Shown piece after piece: positions 43,674 through 53,052 of a stretch of DNA of 64,000 nucleotides; positions within the stretch are counted from its first letter, which is position 1, and each line of letters starts with the position of its first letter. The DNA is from Faecalicatena_A orotica. Lineage in GTDB: Bacteria > Bacillota > Clostridia > Lachnospirales > Lachnospiraceae. A program made the position numbers and the translations under genes. Under the pieces are notes generated by a model. It did not search any database. It was given only the letters and a program-made list of their open reading frames with translations, and was not told where the DNA came from. The stretch is from the NCBI RefSeq assembly GCF_040545875.1, contig NZ_JBEPMR010000002.1; one strand, given 5' to 3'.

Positions 43674-44651
43674 CTACATCTCCTTTTCTTTCAAGATTTT
43701 AGGAATCGTAATCTGCACATCAGTTCCGATATTTTTCGTACTGAAAATGTGAAGGTGGAATCTGCTGCCGTAGAGCAGGCAGATCCGGTTATTAATGTTA
43801 TTCAGGGCGATATTCATATGTTTTTTCTGAACTTCCGGGCTTTCAAAATGGTTGTTCTGGAAATTTAGATTGATCTGATCCAGCTTCTCTTTCGGAATTC
43901 CAACCCCGTTATCTTTCACATGTAAGACGATGGTAGAATCGGTTTCGAAGATATTGATAGAGATCAATCCACCACTTTCATAGCTTTCAATGCCGTGTAT
44001 AATCGCATTTTCAACGATCGGCTGCAGTGTGAGCTTGGGAATCTGATAGCGGGTGATGCTATCAGATTCCAGAGAAACTTCATACTGTATCCTGTTGCCG
44101 AAGCGGAACATCTGAATCTTCATGTAGGAATCAAGGTTCTGCAGTTCATCCTGTAAAGATACAATATTACCTTTTCTCGAAATACTGTAACGGAAAAAAG
44201 AGGATAATGTTTCAATCATATCAGCAACGAAATAAGCGCCATCACAGAAAGCCCTTCCCCTTATGGAGTCCAGTGTGTTGTAAAAGAAATGCGAGTTGAT
44301 CTGTTTGGACAGATAATCTATATTTTTGTCGGAGAGGGCACTCTCAATGGAATGCGATTTTTCATAAGAAGCCTGAAGATAATCGTTGATCAGGCAGAAA
44401 TCTGCATTATCTTCGGGGAGCCATTCATCGCTTAGTATCCTGTGGCTCGAAAAATGCAGATACAGCGTTCTAAGCGGCAGGAGGATCAAAGGCACGGCCA
44501 GCAGATAGGACAGCACTAGAAGAAATAGGCAGAGCACTCTGATTTTTCCTAATGGAACCAGAATATATAGGAGTATGCTTACAATATTTACAATGAAAAA
44601 TACCAGTAGTTTTTTATAAAAGGGTCCCATTTTCAATAAAAGCTTTTTCAT
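43674..44651 (-). CDS. Sensor histidine kinase, YesM/LytS type
   Basis: 325 residues from ATG 44651 (GAGGTG upstream). Two membrane helices at about 13-33 and 38-62 with almost no outside loop, then a His_kinase domain with phospho-acceptor H121 in QINSHFFYNTLDSI and an ATPase domain (VENAIIHGI, KDNGVGIP). There is no extracellular sensor domain, so it probably senses through a partner. The gene lies between its response regulator and the degenerate ABC ATPase. Confidence 0.88.
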   Translation of the reverse strand: MKKLLLKMGPFYKKLLVFFIVNIVSILLYILVPLGKIRVLCLFLLVLSYLLAVPLILLPLRTLYLHFSSHRILSDEWLPEDNADFCLINDYLQASYEKSHSIESALSDKNIDYLSKQINSHFFYNTLDSIRGRAFCDGAYFVADMIETLSSFFRYSISRKGNIVSLQDELQNLDSYMKIQMFRFGNRIQYEVSLESDSITRYQIPKLTLQPIVENAIIHGIESYESGGLISINIFETDSTIVLHVKDNGVGIPKEKLDQINLNFQNNHFESPEVQKKHMNIALNNINNRICLLYGSRFHLHIFSTKNIGTDVQITIPKILKEKEM

Positions 44652-44661
44652 AGCAGTCACC

Positions 44662-46251
44662 TCAGTTCGTATAAAGTTTCCGGTACTGGGAAGGCTTGAT
44701 TCCAACAGTTTTCTGAAATACTTTACTGAAATATTTGGAGTCCTGATACCCGACCATACTGCTGACATCAGCAATAGAGTATTGGAGATTTTTAAGCAGC
44801 TCTTTTGAACGCTTCATCCGCATGCCTGTTATGTAATTACTGAACGTTTCGCCCGTTTCTCTTTTGAAGAGGGCGCTGAAATAGGAGGGATTGATAAACA
44901 GCACCTCAGCTACATCATTGAGCGTGATATTCTGGTCGATGTGATCGTATATATATTGCTTCGCGAGACTGATATACCGGCTGTCTTTGCTGTATTGAAG
45001 CTTTTCGTAGGAAGTAATTTCTTTAATCATGATATGTTTCATACTTTGCACAAGCTCTTCTTTTGATGTGGAATTATGTATTTGCGACACATATTGTTTC
45101 CTTGGAAATGTAAAATTTTCTTCTGTTTTGTTATAAAGGTCGGTCAGGTGCTCGTCCAGAAGCTGTATCAGGCTGATGAACAAATCAAAAATGGAAACAG
45201 GGCTTACGGACTCGTCTGATATTTCCTGTAAAAGCTGTGAAATCGCCTTTTCGACCCCCGCTATATTCAGTGTGTCTATGTAGGTGCCGAACTGGTCCAA
45301 AAGATGGGACTTATTCAGCTTCAACCGAAAACGGGACAGTCCGTTGTAATCGATCATGCGGTCCTTACCGAGCGTGATGCGGCTCATTATGGCAATGCGG
45401 GCCTCTTGGAAGGAAACCTGAAAAAGGTTTACGGACGTGGAGGAAATTCCCATTGTAATATAACAATAGCTGTAAAACTTATTCTTTAAAGTTTCAAAAA
45501 TAGAGGCAAGTGAGCATGCCAGATCTTCTTCAGATGCATAGTTGATCAAAAGCATAATTTCGTCAGCCTCTATGATTCCATATGTTACGAGCGGATAATC
45601 CTCCAGCTTCAAGGTGATAAATTCGTAGATCTGTTTTAGCAGGATCTGGTATTGGGGAAGAGTAAAAAGTTCCTTCGTATCCGGCTTTATGGAAATCACT
45701 CTATAGTGATCATGTACAAAGTGGAAGCCATACTGCCGGTTAATTTCTTCGAGGGGCTGCCGTGCCGACAGGTCCGGTGATAAATAGAGCATCTTTAAAA
45801 ATTGCTCCCGGGAAAGTGCAATGTTCGTTTTTATTTGCTGTTCCAACATTACTTTGTAATCCTTGCTGGTTTGTTCTTTCTCAATGCGGTGGATGATCTG
45901 GACCAGATTGTCCGTTAATTCCTGCTTGTTGATTGGCTTTACAAGATAATTCTCGACACCGTACTGGATTGCCGAGCGGGCATATTCGAATTGCTTGTGA
46001 CCGCTGATCAGGATAAAGTTGGGGAAGATCCCTTCCTCCTGAATCTGTCTTACAACATCAAGACCGGATAATCCGGGCATCTTAATGTCGATAATAACAA
46101 TATCGGGTTTACGGGAAATAATGGCCTGATATGCCTCGGAGCCGGACTGACACTTACCAATCACTTCAATATTCAGGGCATTCCAGTCAATCAGCTTTTC
46201 TAATAGATTTAAAATATTAATTTCGTCGTCTGCTAACAGTGCGGTAAACAT
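44662..46251 (-). CDS. Response regulator, receiver plus AraC-type DNA-binding domain (YesN type)
   Basis: 529 residues from ATG 46251 with AAGGAGG upstream; the longer upstream frame is not needed. Receiver domain with D55 as phospho-acceptor (IVIIDIKMPG) and K in LVKPIN, a long middle region, and a C-terminal AraC helix-turn-helix (NITLNDVAEVLFINPSYFSALFKRETGETF). First gene of the unit with the kinase and degenerate ATPase. It likely controls a sugar locus; the facing RbsBAC operon is the nearest candidate. Confidence 0.9.
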   Translation of the reverse strand: MFTALLADDEINILNLLEKLIDWNALNIEVIGKCQSGSEAYQAIISRKPDIVIIDIKMPGLSGLDVVRQIQEEGIFPNFILISGHKQFEYARSAIQYGVENYLVKPINKQELTDNLVQIIHRIEKEQTSKDYKVMLEQQIKTNIALSREQFLKMLYLSPDLSARQPLEEINRQYGFHFVHDHYRVISIKPDTKELFTLPQYQILLKQIYEFITLKLEDYPLVTYGIIEADEIMLLINYASEEDLACSLASIFETLKNKFYSYCYITMGISSTSVNLFQVSFQEARIAIMSRITLGKDRMIDYNGLSRFRLKLNKSHLLDQFGTYIDTLNIAGVEKAISQLLQEISDESVSPVSIFDLFISLIQLLDEHLTDLYNKTEENFTFPRKQYVSQIHNSTSKEELVQSMKHIMIKEITSYEKLQYSKDSRYISLAKQYIYDHIDQNITLNDVAEVLFINPSYFSALFKRETGETFSNYITGMRMKRSKELLKNLQYSIADVSSMVGYQDSKYFSKVFQKTVGIKPSQYRKLYTN

Positions 46252-46278
46252 AGTGACCTCCTTCGTTTGGATATAAAT

Positions 46279-46307
46279 AGTATAACAAAATAAAAGAAGG
46301 AAATCAA
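46279..46307 (-). promoter_or_regulatory. Promoter of the response regulator unit
   Basis: On the minus strand TTGATT (46307-46302) and TATACT (46284-46279) with a 17-base spacer, about 28 bases before the start codon. Confidence 0.7.
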
Positions 46308-46356
46308 AAAATAGATACAATATAGAGCGGAAAACGAAAGCGATAGTTTTGGCAGT

Positions 46357-46390
46357 GAAAAAGCCCCGATTAAAATATCGGGGCTTTTTC
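46357..46390 (-). terminator. Terminator at the end of the FUSC gene
   Basis: 14-base arms GAAAAAGCCCCGAT and ATCGGGGCTTTTTC around a 6-base loop. The gene's last codons and stop lie inside the stem. Confidence 0.85.
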
Positions 46391-48118
46391 ATGCTCGGGT
46401 ATATGGACTCTGTGTGCCTGACGCACCTTATTCCGGAATTTCGCCAGCAGTTCAGAGCTGCCTTCCCATTTTTCCAGACATGCATTAGCAGACAATTTCT
46501 CTTCAAGCAGATGTGCCTGAATAACAAGATTATAATACAGCTGTGCATCTGCTGATACGGACCGGCATATTTTGGTCAGTAGCTCTGTGACGGTTATGTA
46601 TCTCTTCCAGAGCTGTCTTGTCGCCTTGGCCCGGCTGTAGGGGAATATCAGGCAGTTGGCCAGATAACCGATAAGGGCACCGGCCAGTACGTAGCAGATA
46701 CGGATTACGAACATACCACCTACAGCCTGAAAACCAAAACTACTCATAAATACAGCCCCGCCCAGTGCGCCGATTGTGGAACATGCGAAGGTTTCCGTAT
46801 AATCAGAAAAATAGAAGGAAATATAACCGGACAGCATCATGGCGGCTGTACGTCCCGCAGGGGAGGGGATCAGGGAATATATGATAACGGAGATGGCGCC
46901 CCCGATCAAGGTTGCGAGGATACGTTTCTTTATTTTTACCGGAACATCATCTGCGTAAGGCAGGGATACGGAAGCAAGTGTAAATAGAAGCCATTTCCCG
47001 TGAGGGAGTCCAAGGAACTGGACAAGTGCTGTTGCGCAGGAGAGGAGCAGTGCGGTACGAATGGCATAAACGGCTCGTACAGGGCTGTAGTCCAGAGCCG
47101 CATAAAGCTGTGTTTTCAGGGAGAGGGCGGTCCTGCGGTAGTGGATTCTCCGTTTGGGATCGGTCATGTGCAGGAGCTTATTACGTGTATATGAAAGCGT
47201 CTGGTAAAATGTAAGGGCAGTTTTTGTATCTTCAGAATCTGCAGTGTCACAAGTGGATGATTCAGACAGCCCTTCCTGTGTCAGCTCCGGTATGGTTTGG
47301 TTTTCAGAACTGAGAAAGGCGCGGAAAATGTCCAGCCAGGACTTCGTATGGATCAGGAGAGTTCTGTTCCCGGAAGAGAGTTCCTGGGGCATCTCACTGA
47401 TGAGCAGGAGCAGGTTTTCCAGACCCCGCCCGGCATCAATCATGGAAAAGCTGGCATCGGAGACACAGAGTATCTTCTTCCTTCGGTCATATACGGTCTG
47501 GCTCAGGCGGCACAGCCTGCGTCTGGTTTCGGAAAAATCCGGCTGCTCCCCGGACTGGTCCAGCCGGAATGAAATCATCTTTCCGACATCGTCGATCATT
47601 TCATTTAATACATCATTTGCAGTTTCGGCCACCCGTTTCCTTCCCATAAAGAGCTGATACAGGATAATAGACAGTGCCCCTGTCAGCATGCCGTAAAGCC
47701 GCATGGGCAGATGGCTTAACTCAACCGGTGAGATAAATACAAGGAAGAGGTAGGATAAAATATACGGAAAATATAAATGGCTGGAATATTCATATGTAAA
47801 TGCATACAAAATGAGTGCTATCGTGATAAAATTGACAGCAAAACCCGGTATAGCAGGGAGAACCGTCACCAGACATGCTGCTATTGCCATCCAAACAAGA
47901 ACCGCCGACTGGACAAGAAAATGCCGAATCGGTGTGGCAGTGAGGTCCCGCACCATCGAGGCGGACATCATGATCGTGAAGATTACGCCGACGATGGAGT
48001 TTTCAGGGCCGAAAACAAATTGAAAGATATTGACATAGGCAATGATAAAAAGGAAGCTAAGAGTACTGAAGCGGAAGTTATCCTTTATCACTGCTGGAAT
48101 TTTGAATTTTTTGCTCAT
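46370..48118 (-). CDS. FUSC family membrane protein (aromatic acid exporter-like)
   Basis: 582 residues: a first block of membrane helices (about 15-160), a cytosolic helical region (160-330), then a second helical block (345-480) with the FUSC_2 pattern AIRTALLLSCATALVQFLGLP and ATLIGGAISVIIYSLIPSPAGR. Related proteins export aromatic acids or modify the envelope. Divergent from a MarR-type regulator, a frequent arrangement for exporters of phenolic or toxic compounds. AGGAGAG precedes the ATG. Confidence 0.86.
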   Translation of the reverse strand: MSKKFKIPAVIKDNFRFSTLSFLFIIAYVNIFQFVFGPENSIVGVIFTIMMSASMVRDLTATPIRHFLVQSAVLVWMAIAACLVTVLPAIPGFAVNFITIALILYAFTYEYSSHLYFPYILSYLFLVFISPVELSHLPMRLYGMLTGALSIILYQLFMGRKRVAETANDVLNEMIDDVGKMISFRLDQSGEQPDFSETRRRLCRLSQTVYDRRKKILCVSDASFSMIDAGRGLENLLLLISEMPQELSSGNRTLLIHTKSWLDIFRAFLSSENQTIPELTQEGLSESSTCDTADSEDTKTALTFYQTLSYTRNKLLHMTDPKRRIHYRRTALSLKTQLYAALDYSPVRAVYAIRTALLLSCATALVQFLGLPHGKWLLFTLASVSLPYADDVPVKIKKRILATLIGGAISVIIYSLIPSPAGRTAAMMLSGYISFYFSDYTETFACSTIGALGGAVFMSSFGFQAVGGMFVIRICYVLAGALIGYLANCLIFPYSRAKATRQLWKRYITVTELLTKICRSVSADAQLYYNLVIQAHLLEEKLSANACLEKWEGSSELLAKFRNKVRQAHRVHIPEHEKAPIF

Positions 48119-48191
48119 GAATGATTCACTCTCCTGTTTGAATTAATTTTGAAAGAAGATCAGGCTTTCTATGGATTAAATAGAGGCGCGC

Positions 48192-48220
48192 TTGAATTTT
48201 AGTGGTTTCTATTATATAAT
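48192..48220 (+). promoter_or_regulatory. Promoter of the MarR regulator
   Basis: TTGAAT at 48192-48197 and TATAAT at 48215-48220, spacer 17. It lies in the shared divergent gap with the FUSC gene, where a MarR operator would be expected; no clear palindrome was settled. Confidence 0.6.
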
Positions 48221-48329
48221 CAGTAAAAGTTAACCTACAATGATAGTCATATTTTATTTACTAATTAAAAAGCATAACACTTCCCCACATGTTTGTCAAG
48301 ATACCGAAATGGTAACAAAAGGAGAGCTT

Positions 48330-48776
48330 ATGAAAACGAAAAAATTGTCTGAAGAACTTGTCCGGAGTCTTCTGAGAGTATTTCCGGCTTGGAATTCGAA
48401 ACTGGTACGGCCGTTCAGGGAGTCACTGAATAAGGAGATGAGTCTGGAAACCTACTACTGTCTGGAGACTGTCAGAAAGTATGAGAGCACCACAATGACA
48501 GAACTTGCACAGCAGTTAAAGGTTCCCAAACAGCAGGTGACGAAGCTGATCGATAAGTTGTGTGATCATCAGTTTGTGGAACGTGTCCATGACGAGAAAG
48601 ACCGCAGATCCGTCCGGATATGCCTGACACCACAGGCAGTGGAATATCTGGATGAATATTACCTAAAAAATACAGGATTTATCCAAAAGCTCGAGGAAAA
48701 ACTGACAGAGGAAGAACTGCGGAGATTGAACGAGGCAATGAAAGTGCTGGAAGAAATACTGCCCGGGCTGGATTAG
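48330..48776 (+). CDS. MarR family transcriptional regulator
   Basis: 148 residues with the winged helix TTMTELAQQLKVPKQQVTKLIDKL and wing DEKDRRSVRICLT. The frame opens at 48240, but ATG 48330 follows AAAGGAGAG. Divergent from the FUSC exporter, so it probably represses that gene and itself in response to a small aromatic ligand. A fair gap separates it from the EamA gene, which may have its own promoter. Confidence 0.88.
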   Translation: MKTKKLSEELVRSLLRVFPAWNSKLVRPFRESLNKEMSLETYYCLETVRKYESTTMTELAQQLKVPKQQVTKLIDKLCDHQFVERVHDEKDRRSVRICLTPQAVEYLDEYYLKNTGFIQKLEEKLTEEELRRLNEAMKVLEEILPGLD

Positions 48777-48892
48777 GCCGGGAACAGTCAGGGAAAAATG
48801 TAAAAGATGGAGTCTGGAAAAACATGGATGGAGGTGCTATACTGGACAGTGCGTGAAATTGTATTACATAAGAGTAAAGGATGGAATGAGAG

Positions 48893-49816
48893 ATGAACTC
48901 GAAATTAAAAAATGATGCACTGTTAGTATTGACCGCATTGATCTGGGGAAGTGCGTTTGTGGCTCAGAGTGTTGGAATGGATTATATGGGGCCGTTTACA
49001 TTTAATTCCCTGAGATGTCTGATGGGAGGTCTGGTACTCCTGCCTGTTATATGGATCATGGGAAGAAAGGACCCCAAAGACCCGGCATACCGGCCGGATT
49101 CACGAAGTATAGAGGAAGGCCAGAAGAAGCGTGGAGATAAGAAGATACTCTTAACCGGCGGCCTTTGCTGTGGTATTGCCCTTGCAGCTGCAAGCTCCCT
49201 TCAGCAGATCGGGCTTGTCTATACCAGTGCGGGAAAGGCCGGGTTTATTACGGCGTTATATATTCTGATCGTGCCTGTGCTCGGGCTGTTTCTTGGAAAA
49301 AAGGTCGGGCTTAAGACATGGATCGGCGTGGGACTGGCCATTATCGGGATGTACTTTTTATGTATAAAGGAAGGGTTTTTTATTTCTTATGGGGACTTTC
49401 TGGTTATGATCTGTGCATTCATTTTTTCATTACATATTTTAATTATTGATTACTTCTCGCCAAAGGTGGACGGTGTAAAGCTTTCCTGTATTCAGTTCTG
49501 GGTAGCCGGAATTTTGTGCGCTGTGCCCATGATTATAAGTGAGAAACCGACTTTTGAGGCAGTGGCGGCTGCATGGCTTCCTCTGCTCTATGCGGGGGTT
49601 CTCTCCTGCGGGGTTGCCTATACGCTGCAGATTATTGCACAAAAAAATACGGACCCCACGGTGGCTTCTCTGATCTTAAGCATGGAATCCGTATTTGCGG
49701 CGCTTGCCGGCTGGGTACTGATAAATGAAACTTTGTCACCGAAGGAAATTTTCGGCTGTGTGCTTGTATTTACGGCGATTATTCTGGCACAGCTCCCTCA
49801 AAAGCGGCCTGCATAG
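48893..49816 (+). CDS. DMT superfamily transporter, EamA domain
   Basis: 307 residues, ten helices in two EamA repeats (LLVLTALIWGSAFVAQSVG at the start, PTVASLILSMESVFAALAGWVLINE in the second half, both diagnostic). Exporter of a metabolite, amino acid or drug; substrate unknown. A charged insertion lies between helices 2 and 3. Its 3' end overlaps the convergent HD-GYP response regulator by 38 bases. Confidence 0.9.
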   Translation: MNSKLKNDALLVLTALIWGSAFVAQSVGMDYMGPFTFNSLRCLMGGLVLLPVIWIMGRKDPKDPAYRPDSRSIEEGQKKRGDKKILLTGGLCCGIALAAASSLQQIGLVYTSAGKAGFITALYILIVPVLGLFLGKKVGLKTWIGVGLAIIGMYFLCIKEGFFISYGDFLVMICAFIFSLHILIIDYFSPKVDGVKLSCIQFWVAGILCAVPMIISEKPTFEAVAAAWLPLLYAGVLSCGVAYTLQIIAQKNTDPTVASLILSMESVFAALAGWVLINETLSPKEIFGCVLVFTAIILAQLPQKRPA

Positions 49817-51857
49817 TGCCGTCATTCCGGTATATTGTACAGCAGTTTTTCCCGCTGTGTTTTGACTCATAAAGGGCCTGCCCTGCGTGGGTGAATAATT
49901 CACTGTAGGAGGTACCGTCCTTCGGATAAGCCGCCGCCCCGATACTGATGGTATATTCCGTCCCCTGATAACACTGCTTTAGGGCAATGGAAAGCATGCG
50001 GCAGTACATTAGCATAAATTCTTCAGATACGACCTCATGCAGGTATACCATGAATTCGTTGCCGCCTACACGGGCGGCAATATCCATTTTACGGATATTA
50101 TTTTCGGCCAGTCTGGCTACATGTTTCAAAATCTGATCCCCGAACAGATGGCCGTTATTTTCATTCAGCTCCCTGAAATTATCCAGATCGAATAAAATCA
50201 TTAAGCCCGGCGCCTGATTTCGGGTCTCCAGAATATGGCCGACAACTTTTTGGGCAGCATCTCTGTTAAAGAGATTCGTCAGCGAATCTTTCTGTGCCAG
50301 TTCTTCGAGGCGTCTGCCTTCGATTGTCTGCCGGTGTATATTTGCAATTCTGCCTACACAGCTGTACAACTGTTCATTCTGGTCGTCATTGGACCATAAA
50401 GTCCGCCCGACGATTTCATACCACTCTTTGGAACCATCCGATGTCGTCATGATAAGCTGCGTCTGGAAAGTAGGGGATGCAGGGCTTGCGGAATAAACAA
50501 GTTCTGTCAGTTTCTGAAAATCTTCCTTATCGATGATTCCCCGCAGATTGTTGTGAGAAAATAATTCAGTGACAATAGTCGGAATATTAAATTCGTCCCG
50601 GCACCTGTCTGAAAAAGTTATGGTGTCTGTACTGAAGTCATATTCAAACAATACTTCATCCGTAATGGAGGTAAGAAACTGATATTTTGTCCGTTCCTGT
50701 TCTAACAGGAAAAGTGTCCGGTCGGACAGCTTGACACCTTTTTTCTGAACAATTTCCCGTGAGAGCTGGTTAACATCGAAAAGATGGCCGGGGTCCTTGC
50801 TCCTGAGCTTGACTGCCTGCTCCAGATGGCCGCTGACTTCTTTCAGGCATGCGATAAGCTTTGGGTTGAACATGCCGCATTCTCCGTTCAGAATCATCTG
50901 TATTGCCTGCTCATGTGTATAAGGCGGCTTATAGACACGCTCACTTACGAGTGCATCGTAAACATCTGCAAGGGAAACAATCTGGGCCGCGATAGGGATA
51001 TCATCTCCTTTGAGATGGTCCGGATAGCCGTTGCCATCCCAGCGCTCATGGTGCCAGCGGCAGATCTGCCGCGCATATTTCACGAGTTCTTCATCGTTGC
51101 CGAACCTTAAGTTTTCAAGCATTTCCGCACCGCATGCAGAATGCGTCTTCATAATCTCGAATTCTTCATATGTCAGTTTTCCGGGCTTGTTAAGGATTTC
51201 TTCTGGAATCTCGATTTTACCGATATCGTGCAGGGCAGCTGCATTGGAAATCAGGGCGATATGGGATTCATCCATACTATACTCCTGATAACGTTTCCTG
51301 AGTGCCTCCATCAGAATCTCTGTGATGATCCGGATCCTGATGACGTGCAGGCCGGATTCACCGTTTCGAAATTCAACGATCGTACTTAAAATATTGATCA
51401 TGAGGGCATTATTCCGCTCTTTTTCGATGACCTGCTCCTTAATCAGCGACTCCAGTTCCTTCTGTTTTGAATACAGGATAATTGTATTCTTCACACGCTG
51501 GGTTACAATACTTGGGTCGAAGGGTCTGCTAATGTAGTCCACGACACCATATTCGTAGCTTTTTTCTATATATTCAGCAGAATTTTCAGAAGAAATAATC
51601 ACGACAGGGATTGTTTCATGCCAGTGGTTTTTCTGCATGAGGGCAAGGACATCGAACCCGGTCATTTCAGGCATGATCAGATCCAGCAGGATCAGGGATA
51701 TGGATGCATCATTATGCTTTAGAATCTCAATAGCTTCTTTCCCGTTACATGCTTCGACGATATTGTAATCGTCCTGGAGTATATCTGACAGTAAACAGCG
51801 GTTGAGTTCTGCATCATCTACGATTAGAATCGTTTTCTTTTGTACAGTGCTTTTCAT
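49779..51857 (-). CDS. Receiver / HD-GYP / PAS-like / GGDEF response regulator
   Basis: 692 residues. Receiver (1-125) with D59 in ILLDLIMPEMTG; HD-GYP (about 150-345) with HDIGKIEIPEEILNKPGKL and HHERWDGNGYP intact, so c-di-GMP hydrolysis is expected; a PAS-like region (about 390-510); and a C-terminal GGDEF fold whose signature is GGNEF. The Asp-to-Asn change at the metal site suggests the cyclase is inactive or acts as a GTP/c-di-GMP sensor. The upstream neighbour encodes an HPt protein, a likely phosphate donor. Last gene of the ddl-murF operon. Confidence 0.88.
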   Translation of the reverse strand: MKSTVQKKTILIVDDAELNRCLLSDILQDDYNIVEACNGKEAIEILKHNDASISLILLDLIMPEMTGFDVLALMQKNHWHETIPVVIISSENSAEYIEKSYEYGVVDYISRPFDPSIVTQRVKNTIILYSKQKELESLIKEQVIEKERNNALMINILSTIVEFRNGESGLHVIRIRIITEILMEALRKRYQEYSMDESHIALISNAAALHDIGKIEIPEEILNKPGKLTYEEFEIMKTHSACGAEMLENLRFGNDEELVKYARQICRWHHERWDGNGYPDHLKGDDIPIAAQIVSLADVYDALVSERVYKPPYTHEQAIQMILNGECGMFNPKLIACLKEVSGHLEQAVKLRSKDPGHLFDVNQLSREIVQKKGVKLSDRTLFLLEQERTKYQFLTSITDEVLFEYDFSTDTITFSDRCRDEFNIPTIVTELFSHNNLRGIIDKEDFQKLTELVYSASPASPTFQTQLIMTTSDGSKEWYEIVGRTLWSNDDQNEQLYSCVGRIANIHRQTIEGRRLEELAQKDSLTNLFNRDAAQKVVGHILETRNQAPGLMILFDLDNFRELNENNGHLFGDQILKHVARLAENNIRKMDIAARVGGNEFMVYLHEVVSEEFMLMYCRMLSIALKQCYQGTEYTISIGAAAYPKDGTSYSELFTHAGQALYESKHSGKNCCTIYRNDGTMQAAFEGAVPE

Positions 51858-51869
51858 TGACGCGCTCCT

Positions 51870-52238
51870 TTAAGATATCAGATTTTTGATGGTTTCGTAT
51901 TCGGTCTTAACTTTCTCGTATTTTTTTTCCACTTCATCAGGGTCCAGTGTCTCAGCAGTCAGGGGTCTTAGATAGGCGGACAATTCTGCGGCAGCTTCTG
52001 CAAGAGGGGTCAGCTCCAGATTCAAAGAGAGTCCTTTGAGCGTGTGGGCAGCCTTGAAGGCTTCCTCATAATCTCGTGCTTCCAGTGCTTTTCCCAGGCG
52101 GTCAAAATTGTTATCCTTTAAGAATAAGTGCAGATATTTATCAATCAAATGTTCACGCAGAAGTCTTCTAAGTACAAGATTATAATCAACACCGATTGTT
52201 TCATAAAATTTTTGAATGTCCATATTCAGATGCCTCAT
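51870..52238 (-). CDS. HPt (histidine phosphotransfer) protein
   Basis: 122 residues, all helical, with phospho-acceptor H65 in AAHTLKGLSLNL. It relays phosphate between a hybrid kinase and a receiver. Overlaps the HAD gene by four bases (ATGA) and ends 12 bases before the receiver/HD-GYP gene, its probable partner. The donor kinase is not in the window. The N-terminal methionine at residue 6 is an alternative start. Confidence 0.85.
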   Translation of the reverse strand: MRHLNMDIQKFYETIGVDYNLVLRRLLREHLIDKYLHLFLKDNNFDRLGKALEARDYEEAFKAAHTLKGLSLNLELTPLAEAAAELSAYLRPLTAETLDPDEVEKKYEKVKTEYETIKNLIS

Positions 52239-53050
52239 GTTTCTTTCATAAATTTTTCGATTACATATAAAATTCCGTCTTCATCATTCGAGCGAGTGAT
52301 AAAATCGGCGCTGTCCTTCACGATTGGCTGCGCATTTTCCATAGCAACTCCGAGTCCCGCATATTCGATCATGGACAGGTCATTGTAGCCGTCCCCGCAG
52401 CAGATCATCTGGTCCGCAGTCAGGCCCAGACTGCTTAAGAGTTTCTGGAGGGAGTAGGCTTTATCTATGTTCTGTGGCATAATTTCAAGGAAATAAGGCT
52501 CAGAACGGTAGATATTCAGCAGCTTGTGAAAACGTTTTTTCAAATCTTCCATTGCTTCTTCTATCACGGCCGGGTTGCCGGTGATCAAGAGTTTATTTAC
52601 AGAAAAGGTAAGGTGTCCTGTGAAATCATCCATATGTACGACAGGCATCTTATTTATATAAGATTCCTTTTCGGTATACTCGTTGCAGGCAATGCCTGAA
52701 ATGATATCAGGCCCTTCATAGGTGATGATATCCAGTCCGGGATAGGAACAGGTAATGTCATAAACCGGTTTCAGTACATCCCGGGGCAGTGTGCGGTTAT
52801 AGAGGAGCTGGCCGTCGGAACATCTGGTGATACGTGCCCCGTTAAAGGACAGGATGTAGCTTCCGTACTTTTTAAGCTCCAGTTCTTCGGCGAGCGGCAG
52901 CACACCGTTGATGGGGCGTCCGCTTGCCAGTACTACTTTTTTCCCTTCTTCCTGAATCTCGATCAGAGCTTTCTTGGTAGGCGGTGTGATTTTCTTTTCA
53001 GAGTTGGTCAGCGTGCCGTCCAGATCCAGTACCAGCATTTGATATTCCAT
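52235..53050 (-). CDS. Cof-type HAD phosphatase
   Basis: 271 residues, HAD subfamily IIB: DLDGTLTNSEKKI motif I at 9-21, ASGRP motif II, and CCGDGYNDLSM motif IV. Acts on sugar phosphates, nucleotides or flavin precursors; substrate not predictable. It lies two bases after murF and is translationally coupled to the HPt gene. Confidence 0.9.
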   Translation of the reverse strand: MEYQMLVLDLDGTLTNSEKKITPPTKKALIEIQEEGKKVVLASGRPINGVLPLAEELELKKYGSYILSFNGARITRCSDGQLLYNRTLPRDVLKPVYDITCSYPGLDIITYEGPDIISGIACNEYTEKESYINKMPVVHMDDFTGHLTFSVNKLLITGNPAVIEEAMEDLKKRFHKLLNIYRSEPYFLEIMPQNIDKAYSLQKLLSSLGLTADQMICCGDGYNDLSMIEYAGLGVAMENAQPIVKDSADFITRSNDEDGILYVIEKFMKET

Positions 53051-53052
53051 AA

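Noticed and set aside
44652..44774. N-terminal extension of the histidine kinase upstream of ATG 44651.
   Set aside because: The extension overlaps the response regulator coding end, has no ribosome site and is unlike family N-termini; ATG 44651 has GAGGTG upstream.
46252..46548. N-terminal extension of the response regulator upstream of ATG 46251.
   Set aside because: It would run through the promoter and the FUSC terminator; ATG 46251 with AAGGAGG starts directly at the receiver domain.
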